A stretch of DNA of 9,715 bases, taken from the NCBI GenBank assembly GCA_018679315.1, contig JAHHLF010000179.1, positions 1-9,715 of the forward strand, written 5' to 3'. Shown here one piece after another: positions 1 to 5,897 of the stretch (its first letter is position 1; each line of letters starts with the position of its first letter). The notes below the pieces were generated by a model. It saw only the letters and a program-made list of their open reading frames with translations. It was not told where the DNA came from and did no database searches. A program made the position numbers and the translations under genes. Source of the DNA: Bacteroidia bacterium. Its GTDB lineage: Bacteria; Bacteroidota; Bacteroidia; Flavobacteriales; Flavobacteriaceae.

Positions 1-264
1 GCCCCAATGCATGGGCCCCCAAATGATATCATCCGGATAATACTCATAGAATAAATGATACACCCCCTGGTGATGTACGAGTCCGTTCGGGTCATTCATC
101 CATTTTTCAGGCGGACTAAAATGAAACTGAGGCCTGTACTCTTCTGAATAATAAGCACTGGCAGCTGTAGCCTTATTTGTGTCAACAGCTTCTTTCTCCC
201 AAGCCCGTTTACATGAACTTGTAACAAAGAGTAGAATGAATAAAATGGGTAAAACAAATCGCAT
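1..264 (-). CDS. GH32 family fructan/sucrose hydrolase lipoprotein, N-terminal part (partial)
   Basis: This is the first 88 codons of a gene that runs off the left edge. The minus-strand ATG is at 264. The protein opens with a hydrophobic signal peptide ending in a lipobox-like VTSSC, so Cys18 is the probable lipidated residue. After a short linker comes the start of a GH32 five-blade propeller: residues 44-49 (RPQFHF) lead into the family signature WMNDPNG at 55-61, whose Asp58 is the catalytic nucleophile in the family. YHLFY and WGPMHWG follow, both typical of GH32. Known members hydrolyse beta-fructosides such as levan, inulin or sucrose. The lipoprotein form suggests a cell-surface or periplasmic enzyme. 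It is divergent from the arsenic-related cluster and probably unrelated to it. The family call is firm; substrate and full length cannot be seen. Confidence 0.9.
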   Translation of the reverse strand, partial: MRFVLPILFILLFVTSSCKRAWEKEAVDTNKATAASAYYSEEYRPQFHFSPPEKWMNDPNGLVHHQGVYHLFYEYYPDDIIWGPMHWG

Positions 265-349
265 TTATTTAGATTTAGTTTATAAAAATAGGGGAATATA
301 TTTATTTGTTTAGTAGTCCTTTCTGGGCCTCTGAATGTTGGCAAAACAC

Positions 350-357
350 TATCTTTA
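350..357 (+). promoter_or_regulatory. candidate Bacteroidota -7 promoter box before the rhodanese gene
   Basis: TATCTTTA matches seven of eight positions of the Bacteroidota -7 consensus TAnnTTTG and ends five bases before the ATG at 363. Transcription from it would give a very short or absent leader. No convincing -33 TTTG lies 17-23 bases upstream, so the call is weak. A second possible box, TATATTTA, lies at 297-304 and would give a longer leader. The rest of the 265-362 gap is AT-rich, must also hold the promoter of the divergent GH32 gene, and shows no clear operator or hairpin. Confidence 0.35.
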
Positions 358-362
358 TACAC

Positions 363-872
363 ATGAAATCCCTGAGACGAGTAAATTCTTTAGGCCTGTT
401 ATTACCAGTTTGGTTCGGGATGCTGAGTGCTTGTGGGCAACCCAGTATTGAATCGACATTAGAGCGACTCAATCGTGAAAGCGTACCCTATATTTCGGCT
501 GAAGAACTCAATTCTACCACAGGGCAAATCCTGTTGGATACAAGATCTAAGGACGAATATGAGGTAAGTCATTTGCAGGGCGCTAAGTGGGTGGGTTACA
601 AAAAATTTGATATTGACGAAGTGCTTGAAGCCTATCCGGATAAGAACACACCTATGGTCGTCTATTGTTCCGTGGGAGTGCGCTCTGAAAACATCGGTGA
701 GAAACTTCAGAATGCGGGCTATACAGATGTTAAAAATCTATACGGCGGTATTTTTGAATGGAAGAACAAAGACTTTTTGGTTTATACCCCTGAAGGCAAT
801 TCAACAGAAAAAGTGCATGTCTACGGCCGAAGATGGGGAAGATTGCTCCACAACGCTGAAAAGATCTACTAA
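363..872 (+). CDS. Rhodanese-like domain lipoprotein
   Basis: This is a 169-residue rhodanese-fold protein. The ATG at 363 is chosen because it begins a proper signal peptide (basic MKSLRR, hydrophobic core, lipobox LSAC with Cys24); the frame stays open upstream only to a TTG at 306, which would bury the signal. The single rhodanese domain covers about residues 43-140. It has LLDTRSKDEYEVSHLQGA at 57-74 and the active-site loop CSVGVR at 102-107, with Cys102 as the expected persulfide-forming residue. The family transfers sulfane sulfur or acts on related thiol chemistry; here it would act outside the cytoplasm as a membrane-anchored protein. It is the first gene of the cluster that includes arsM. 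Rhodaneses recur near arsenosugar genes, but no role is established; a part in thiolated arsenic or sulfur supply is a guess. Confidence 0.88.
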   Translation: MKSLRRVNSLGLLLPVWFGMLSACGQPSIESTLERLNRESVPYISAEELNSTTGQILLDTRSKDEYEVSHLQGAKWVGYKKFDIDEVLEAYPDKNTPMVVYCSVGVRSENIGEKLQNAGYTDVKNLYGGIFEWKNKDFLVYTPEGNSTEKVHVYGRRWGRLLHNAEKIY

Positions 873-888
873 CGCAAATCCCCTTTTT

Positions 889-1509
889 TTGACAACCTCC
901 AGAAACCTACTTCTCATATTAACCCGGAATCCGGAATTGGGAAAATGTAAAACGCGTTTGGCTGCCACCATAGGTGATAAGGCTGCCCTGGAAATCTACC
1001 AGATCTTATTAGACCATACCGTGCAAGTAACCAAGGACCTGCCATGCGATAAACATGTGTATTATTCAGAAAGGATCATCCCGGAAGATATATGGGATAA
1101 TGAGCGCTATACTAAAAAACTTCAGCAAGGGGCAGATCTTGGACAGCGAATACAAGGCGCTTTTCAAAACGGGTTTAATGAAGGGTATACAAAAATTGTG
1201 GTCATAGGCAGTGATATGTATAATCTTACTAATCAGGATATTATGCGAGCATTTGCCAGCTTGGACGACAATGATGTTGTGCTTGGCCCGGCAAAGGATG
1301 GCGGATATTATCTACTCGGTATGAAGCAGCTTCTCCCTGCAGTATTTCATTCCAAAGATTGGGGGACAGATACGGTTTTTGAAGATACGATAAAGGATTT
1401 GCAAGGCATGAAAGTTGGCCTCCTGGATGAAAGGAATGATGTGGATCGCTACGAGGATATTCTGGGTATCCCGGTCTTCGAACCATTTTTAATAGATTTG
1501 CGCCCATGA
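889..1509 (+). CDS. DUF2064 / TIGR04282-type transferase (CofC-like), arsenosugar cluster
   Basis: The protein has 206 residues with the proposed TTG start at 889. Homologous proteins begin just before the LLLILTRNPELGKCKTRLA stretch (residues 7-25 here), which argues for this start, 16 bases after the rhodanese stop. An in-frame ATG at 817 would add 24 residues read from the rhodanese 3' end and is less likely. The fold is a GT-A-like nucleotide-diphospho-sugar transferase related to CofC/DUF2064. Visible motifs are PELGKCKTRLA (15-25), GSDM (107-110, where many relatives have GSDCP), GPAKDGGYYLLG (133-144) and WGTDT (158-162). Proteins of this type are named arsenosugar biosynthesis glycosyltransferases by context. 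Relatedness to CofC would equally allow nucleotidyl transfer to a sugar phosphate. The stop overlaps the next gene's start in an ATGA tetramer, so translational coupling is likely. Family is sure, reaction is not. Confidence 0.85.
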   Translation: MTTSRNLLLILTRNPELGKCKTRLAATIGDKAALEIYQILLDHTVQVTKDLPCDKHVYYSERIIPEDIWDNERYTKKLQQGADLGQRIQGAFQNGFNEGYTKIVVIGSDMYNLTNQDIMRAFASLDDNDVVLGPAKDGGYYLLGMKQLLPAVFHSKDWGTDTVFEDTIKDLQGMKVGLLDERNDVDRYEDILGIPVFEPFLIDLRP

Positions 1510-2321
1510 CCCAGGAACAAATAAACGATTCTGTCGCATTTCTAAAAGATAAAGGTTTTGAGCAACCTGAGATCGGTATCATATTAGGTACCGGACTTGG
1601 TAGACTGGTAGATGAAATTGAAGATGCCGTTGAAGCCCATTACCACAACATCCCCTTCTTCCCCCTGGCAACAGTGGAGTTTCACACAGGGAAATTGATC
1701 TATGGAACTTTGAGCGGAAAGAAGGTAGTTGTCATGCAGGGCAGATTTCATTTATATGAAGGTTATAACCTTCAGGATATTACTTACTCTGTTCGGGTGA
1801 TGAGGGAGCTGGGTATCCAAAAGCTATTTATCTCCAATGCTGCTGGTGCAGTGAACCTCAACTTTAAAAAAGGGGATCTGATGCTTATCGATGATCATAT
1901 AAATATACAGGGAAGTTCTCCTCTGGCCTTTAAAAATGTATCTGACTTTGGAGATCGCTTTGTTGATATGGCTGCTCCCTATGATCAGGAGATGTGCTCC
2001 AAAATAGAACAGATCGCTGTTAAAAAAGGGATCACATTACGCAAAGGAGTATACGCCGCAGTAGTAGGTCCACAGCTGGAAACCCGTGCAGAATACCGCA
2101 TGCTAAAAATTATTGGTGCCGATGCTGTAGGAATGAGTACGGTGCCGGAAGTAATTGTTGCCAATCATTTACGACTACCTGTAATAGCAGTATCTGTGTT
2201 AACAGATGAATGCGACCCGGATAACCTGGCAGCCGTTGATATCAAGGAGATCCTGGAAATAGCCGATAAGGCAGAACCAAAAATGATTGAACTTTTTAAA
2301 GCACTAATAAAAGATATATGA
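1506..2321 (+). CDS. Purine nucleoside phosphorylase family protein (trimeric PNP/MTAP class)
   Basis: The protein has 271 residues, the usual length for trimeric PNPs. Phosphate-site motifs are GTGLG (28-32), His60 in the EFHTGK segment and GRFHLYEGY (79-87). NAAGA lies at 111-115. The base site shows GPQLETRAE (188-196), with Glu192 aligning to Glu201 of human PNP, and GMSTVPE (209-215). At 233-235 it reads TDE where human PNP has Thr-Asn-Lys, so Asp234 replaces the specificity residue Asn243. Ile246 falls where human PNP has His257, which contacts the ribose 5'-OH; MTAP has Val there. These changes suggest 6-aminopurine nucleosides with a modified 5' carbon. In this cluster a likely substrate is the arsenic-bearing 5'-deoxyadenosine made by ArsS (inference). 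It overlaps both neighbours by four bases. A housekeeping purine-salvage enzyme is the main alternative. Confidence 0.92.
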   Translation: MTQEQINDSVAFLKDKGFEQPEIGIILGTGLGRLVDEIEDAVEAHYHNIPFFPLATVEFHTGKLIYGTLSGKKVVVMQGRFHLYEGYNLQDITYSVRVMRELGIQKLFISNAAGAVNLNFKKGDLMLIDDHINIQGSSPLAFKNVSDFGDRFVDMAAPYDQEMCSKIEQIAVKKGITLRKGVYAAVVGPQLETRAEYRMLKIIGADAVGMSTVPEVIVANHLRLPVIAVSVLTDECDPDNLAAVDIKEILEIADKAEPKMIELFKALIKDI

Positions 2322-3283
2322 GCTATCTAGATGCGACTACAGAACTCTATAAGGAAGCAGCCGTTACTCCGGATGTCGGATTGTGCTGTACGACAAATCC
2401 GATCTGGCAATTCCCGGGGTTGTCCATCCCGAAGATCATGCAGGAGATGAATTACGGATGCGGAAGCACTGTATCTGCCCAGGATTTGGTCAATGATCCT
2501 AAGATCCTCTACGTAGGTGTGGGAGGCGGCATGGAATTATTGCAGTTCTCCTATTTCTCAAGGCAACCAGGCGGAGTGACCGGTGTTGATGTTGTTGATG
2601 AAATGCTGGATGCATGCCGGGCGAATTTCAAGATCGCAGAAGAAGAAAATCAGTGGTTCAAAAGCGAATATGTATCCCTGGTTAAAGGAGATGCATTTAA
2701 CCTTCCAGTGGCGGATGAGAGTATGGACATTGCCGCTCAGAATTGTTTGTTCAATATTTTTAAGGAGGAAGATCTGCGCAAAGCCATCGCGGAGATGTAC
2801 CGTATCCTTAAACCCCATGGCCGACTCGTAATGAGCGATCCGATATGCGAACAGCCCATGAGCGAGGAATTGAGAAATGATGATAGGTTAAGAGCCCTTT
2901 GCCTCAGTGGAAGTATACCTTTAAAACAATATGTGAAAATGTTGACTGATGCCGGATTTGGAACCATTGAGATCCGGGCAAAGAAATCGTACCGCGTACT
3001 TACACCAAATCATTATCCAACAGACGAGCTGATCTATATTGAATCTATTGAAATAGCAGCCATCAAAGATCCCATGCCCGAAGATGGCCCTTGTGTCTTC
3101 ACTGGGAAAACAGCGATTTACTATGGAGATGAGGAATATTTTGACGACCAAAAAGGCCATGTCCTCCTTCAAAATCAACCCATGGCTGTCTGCGATAAAA
3201 CAGCTGCCATGCTGGCTCAAGCCAGTGACCAGGTTCATATTAGCGAAAGTACGTGGCACTACAACGGAGGCGGCTGCTGTTAA
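2318..3283 (+). CDS. arsM: ArsM-type arsenite S-adenosylmethionine methyltransferase, arsenosugar type
   Basis: The protein has 321 residues with a class I SAM methyltransferase core. The SAM-binding glycine loop is VGVGGGME (66-73), followed by acidic GVDVVDEML (89-97). ArsM features include paired Cys23/Cys24 in GLCC, Cys48 in NYGCGS just before the SAM domain, and Cys195 in ALCLSGS, matching positions where ArsM cysteines bind As(III). Residues from about 255 to 321 form an extension not found in short ArsM proteins, with Cys259, Cys292 and a terminal GGGCC. ArsM enzymes methylate arsenite to mono- and dimethylarsenic in the cytoplasm. Together with the flanking TIGR04282/TIGR04283 genes this points to the arsenosugar pathway rather than plain volatilisation. 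It starts inside the stop of the phosphorylase gene (ATGA). No radical SAM gene arsS follows in this window, which is notable. Confidence 0.88.
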   Translation: MSYLDATTELYKEAAVTPDVGLCCTTNPIWQFPGLSIPKIMQEMNYGCGSTVSAQDLVNDPKILYVGVGGGMELLQFSYFSRQPGGVTGVDVVDEMLDACRANFKIAEEENQWFKSEYVSLVKGDAFNLPVADESMDIAAQNCLFNIFKEEDLRKAIAEMYRILKPHGRLVMSDPICEQPMSEELRNDDRLRALCLSGSIPLKQYVKMLTDAGFGTIEIRAKKSYRVLTPNHYPTDELIYIESIEIAAIKDPMPEDGPCVFTGKTAIYYGDEEYFDDQKGHVLLQNQPMAVCDKTAAMLAQASDQVHISESTWHYNGGGCC

Positions 3284-3316
3284 AACTTTTCGTTTAGGTG
3301 TAAGTAAAAGGCCATC

Positions 3317-3332
3317 TTTCCTACCAAGGAAA
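3317..3332. repeat. small inverted repeat between arsM and the DUF547 gene
   Basis: TTTCCT and AGGAAA are perfect six-base inverted arms around a four-base ACCA loop, in the 64-base gap after arsM, which is the widest gap inside the cluster. There is no T-tract after it, so it is not a convincing intrinsic terminator. It could mark an mRNA processing or attenuation point, or be chance. The downstream arm looks like a purine-rich ribosome site but ends 15 bases before the ATG at 3348, too far to be normal. Confidence 0.25.
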
Positions 3333-3347
3333 TAGATAAAAATTACC

Positions 3348-4097
3348 ATGATAATACCTGCGTTTCTCAAAGGGCTGATCTGGTCATTACTATTGATTGC
3401 CATTGGCGCTTACAATAACTCTGGTATACAACCCGGCGAAGTACAACCCAGGCCCAACCATTTGTTATGGGAAGAAGTACTGACAAAGTATGTCGATGAC
3501 AGCGGTAATGTAAATTACAAAGTGCTGGCATCAGCACCCGGGCCACTGTTGGGGTATTTAGACCATATGTCTGAAAATCCCCCAGCCTCAACCTGGACCC
3601 GGGCAGATAGCCTGGCGTATTATATCAATCTTTACAATGCGGCTACGGTAAAGCTGATCATCGATAATTACCCGGTGAATAGCATTAAAGACATAACAAA
3701 TCCCTGGCTTAAAAAACGGGTACTGATCGGTGACAAAAAAGTCTCACTGGCGCATATCGAGAATAAGATATTGCGCAAAATGGATGAACCCAGGATTCAC
3801 TTTGCCATAAATTGTGCTTCTTTCTCCTGTCCCAAACTGATCAACACGGCTTTTACTGCCGATAAAATTGAAGCGCAATTGGCGTCCGTAACAAAAGATT
3901 TTATTGCAGATACTACGCGAAACAATATTTCGTCTAATAAGCTGGAATTGTCAAAAATCTTCCAATGGTATAAGGGCGATTTCAAATCAAGTGGAGGATT
4001 GCGTATTTTTATAAATGAAAATTCTCCCGTTGATATTGAAAAAGATGCAGAGATCATTTTTCTCAAATATGACTGGTCGTTAAATGAAGCCCGCTGA
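3348..4097 (+). CDS. DUF547 domain protein with N-terminal signal/anchor
   Basis: This is a 249-residue protein. Residues 1-22 are hydrophobic (FLKGLIWSLLLIAIGAY) and act as a signal peptide or membrane anchor; no lipobox Cys is visible. The DUF547 domain follows, with its hallmark AYYINLYNAATVKLI (90-104), NYPVNSIKDI (107-116), LAHIENKIL (134-142) and HFAINCASFSCPKL (151-164), including Cys156 and Cys161. The biochemical function of DUF547 is unknown; the conserved His, Glu and Cys have led to suggestions of an enzyme, but none is proven. DUF547 genes recur beside arsenosugar genes in bacteria, which is the only functional hint here. It would act outside the cytoplasm. Its end overlaps the next gene by 14 bases, so the two are probably co-translated. 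Confidence 0.88.
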   Translation: MIIPAFLKGLIWSLLLIAIGAYNNSGIQPGEVQPRPNHLLWEEVLTKYVDDSGNVNYKVLASAPGPLLGYLDHMSENPPASTWTRADSLAYYINLYNAATVKLIIDNYPVNSIKDITNPWLKKRVLIGDKKVSLAHIENKILRKMDEPRIHFAINCASFSCPKLINTAFTADKIEAQLASVTKDFIADTTRNNISSNKLELSKIFQWYKGDFKSSGGLRIFINENSPVDIEKDAEIIFLKYDWSLNEAR

Positions 4098-4794
4098 ACC
4101 TCCCCATATCAGCATAATAATACCGGTACTTAACGAAGCCGGCAACCTACATTCGCTCAAAACACAACTGGAGGAGCAGGCTCATTCCTATGGATCTTTA
4201 GAAATACTACTCATCGATGGCGGAAGCACAGATGATACCCGTTTGATCGCAACGGAATTGGATTTCAAGATTATTTCCTCTCACAAAGGCAGGGCAAAAC
4301 AGATGAACCGAGGGGCAGCGCTGGCTTCAGCTGACATTCTATATTTTCTACATGCCGATACGCTTCCTTCCAAAAACTTTGATCTTTCAATTCGAGATTC
4401 CGTCGCAAGTGGCAATAAAGCCGGTTGTTTTAGGATGCGTTTCGATTCCGAAAGTCCATTTCTAAAGTTCTTTTCCTGGTTTAGCCGGGTAAATCACAGG
4501 TTGTGCCGCGGGGGTGATCAGTCGCTGTTTATCGCCAAAGATCTCTTTTACAAATTAGGTGGCTTTGATGAAAGTTACACGGTGTATGAGGATAGCGAAT
4601 TTATCAACCGTATCTACAAAGAAAGTACGTTTAAAATAATCCCGGAAACTGTAATAACCTCGGCCAGAAAGTACGAAGACAGGGGTGAACTTGCCTTGCA
4701 GTATCACTTTGGTGTCATCCACTTAAAAAATTATTTAGGTGCCGGACCGGAGCAATTATATACTTATTACAAAAAGAATATTGAGTCTTACTGA
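4084..4794 (+). CDS. GT2 glycosyltransferase, TIGR04283 arsenosugar type
   Basis: The protein has 236 residues and is a compact GT-A fold enzyme with no membrane segment. GT2 motifs are ISIIIPVLNEAGNL (9-22), the nucleotide-binding LIDGGSTDDT (43-52), GRAKQMNRGA (69-78), and HAD at 90-92 in YFLHADT, which stands at the metal-binding DXD position. RGGDQSLFI (142-150) and YEDSEF (168-173), with candidate catalytic-base acidic residues, come later. This combination is typical of the family annotated as arsenosugar biosynthesis glycosyltransferase. The expected role is transfer of an activated, arsenic-bearing sugar to an acceptor such as glycerol, but donor and acceptor are undetermined. It is the last gene of the cluster and ends in a seven-base overlap with the convergent GH113-like gene. 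Family call strong, substrate inferred from context. Confidence 0.88.
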   Translation: MKPAEPPHISIIIPVLNEAGNLHSLKTQLEEQAHSYGSLEILLIDGGSTDDTRLIATELDFKIISSHKGRAKQMNRGAALASADILYFLHADTLPSKNFDLSIRDSVASGNKAGCFRMRFDSESPFLKFFSWFSRVNHRLCRGGDQSLFIAKDLFYKLGGFDESYTVYEDSEFINRIYKESTFKIIPETVITSARKYEDRGELALQYHFGVIHLKNYLGAGPEQLYTYYKKNIESY

Positions 4795-5792
4795 TTTGTT
4801 TTGTAGTAGGTTTTTATAACCTCCTGCGCCGGTTTATTCTGTGGCGTGAAACGGTTATCCTCAGAACCGCCTGCCGCATCGTGATGTGTAAACCATTTCC
4901 ACAGAAAGCCACCGGCGAACCAGGGTTCCGACCAAAATTTCTCAAATAATGCCTTTTTTGCATTCACCTGTGCATCCATATTGGCCTGCTCCTCATTCCG
5001 ATCGACCAACCACGGTTTTTTGGCTGTATAATCCATACTCCTGTAGCCAAATTCTGTGAATATAACAGGTTTGTCATAGGTAGCGGAAAGTTCAGATAAT
5101 TCCTCTTTCCACCTGTCCCAGCCTTCCGACAATTGTTCTACGCTAGGGGTTTTTTCTTCGGATAATGGAAAATAGGCGTCCACCCCAATATAATCGAGAC
5201 TAGGCCAAAACGGTGTTCGTGTATATTCATCCCAGTTGGCCGCATAGGTCAGTTTCCCCGGGTAGATGTTTTTGACGTCTACAATTAACTTCTCCCAATA
5301 CAGCGGACGCTGACTTATAAATTCTTCTAATTCCGTTCCAATACAAAACATCTCTACGCGCATATCTTTTGCGAGCTTCGCAAAAGTCAGAATAAACTCT
5401 TTATAAGATCTTTCCAGGATCTGCCACTCACTTTCTGTCTTCATTGCCAGATCCCCGGTAAATTCCCCTCGCCAGATCCAGATCTGTGGTTTAAGCATTA
5501 CTTTTATTTTATTCCGGTGCAAGAGGCGGATATATTGTTCTGCACCTTCAGCTGTTTCGCCAAACCACTGCCTGTCTGTATTAAAAATAATTTCAGGTGA
5601 GTTTAAATCCCTAATAAATCCAAAGGGCATTACCGCAGCATAGCCTGCATTTATATCCAAAACAGGCTTCACATGTTTCTGTACGGCCTTATCACGTGAA
5701 GCAACAAAGCTCACGCCGTTGATCTTCCCGGCATACTGACTCGCACAGGAGAGCTGAAGTAGAATAATGACAAGTAGGGTGAATCTCTTCAT
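4788..5792 (-). CDS. GH113-like glycoside hydrolase lipoprotein
   Basis: This is a 334-residue protein. A short signal peptide ends in the lipobox LQLSC with Cys16, so it is a predicted lipoprotein. The rest is a TIM-barrel of the GH113 type. Visible landmarks are KVMLKPQIWIW (97-107), GTELEE (152-157) with Glu154 as likely acid/base, YIGVDAYFPL (201-210), FTEFGYRS (245-252) with Glu247 as likely nucleophile, and GGFLWKWF near 294-301. The pattern of two glutamates at the ends of strands 4 and 7 is that of clan GH-A; characterised GH113 enzymes are beta-mannanases, though the substrate here is unknown. It lies on the opposite strand between the two plus-strand groups and has no evident link to arsenic. 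Its promoter region is the gap up to 5897. Confidence 0.85.
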   Translation of the reverse strand: MKRFTLLVIILLQLSCASQYAGKINGVSFVASRDKAVQKHVKPVLDINAGYAAVMPFGFIRDLNSPEIIFNTDRQWFGETAEGAEQYIRLLHRNKIKVMLKPQIWIWRGEFTGDLAMKTESEWQILERSYKEFILTFAKLAKDMRVEMFCIGTELEEFISQRPLYWEKLIVDVKNIYPGKLTYAANWDEYTRTPFWPSLDYIGVDAYFPLSEEKTPSVEQLSEGWDRWKEELSELSATYDKPVIFTEFGYRSMDYTAKKPWLVDRNEEQANMDAQVNAKKALFEKFWSEPWFAGGFLWKWFTHHDAAGGSEDNRFTPQNKPAQEVIKTYYKTNQ

Positions 5793-5797
5793 ACTAA

Positions 5798-5805
5798 CAA
5801 AGATA
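5798..5805 (-). promoter_or_regulatory. candidate -7 promoter box before the GH113-like gene
   Basis: Read on the minus strand this is TATCTTTG, a full match to the Bacteroidota -7 consensus TAnnTTTG, ending five bases before the ATG at 5792. This would place the transcription start at or within a few bases of the start codon. The expected -33 TTTG is not evident; only T-rich sequence is found 17-23 bases upstream. Confidence 0.4.
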
Positions 5806-5858
5806 GCAAGTGCTACAATTTAATTAAAAACGAAAAATTCAACTTATCTTTTAGTTTT

Positions 5859-5866
5859 TATCTTTA
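5859..5866 (+). promoter_or_regulatory. candidate -7 promoter box before the FAD oxidoreductase gene
   Basis: TATCTTTA matches seven of eight positions of TAnnTTTG and lies 31 bases before the ATG at 5898, a normal distance for a short leader. An overlapping T-rich TATCTTTT is at 5845-5852. No clear -33 element is seen. The 105-base gap 5793-5897 must also serve the divergent GH113-like gene and contains no obvious operator palindrome. Confidence 0.35.
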
Positions 5867-5897
5867 AATGCGACAAAATCAGGAACAAGCCTAGTAC

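Noticed and set aside
96..362. Minus-strand frame of about 88 codons over the left divergent gap
   Set aside because: It overlaps the GH32 gene on the same strand in another frame; the GH32 frame has the WMNDPNG signature and a clear lipoprotein signal.
3284..3347. Gap after arsM as a decayed remnant of arsS
   Set aside because: The 64 bases show no recognisable radical SAM fragment in any frame, and the length gives no support for a remnant.
2921..3403. Long minus-strand frame of about 160 codons opposite the arsM 3' end
   Set aside because: It is antisense to the well-supported arsM and DUF547 genes, has no family resemblance, and looks like a shadow frame.
4808..4822. Hairpin AGGTT/AACCT after the GT2 stop as a terminator
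   Set aside because: Only five pairs, AT-rich, inside the coding end of the opposite gene, with no following T-tract.
5868..5894. Eight-codon reading frame (MRQNQEQA) just before and in frame with the FAD oxidoreductase gene
   Set aside because: It ends in TAG before the real ATG at 5898. It could be a leader peptide if transcription starts at the box at 5859-5866, but its composition shows no attenuation signal, and such short frames are common by chance.
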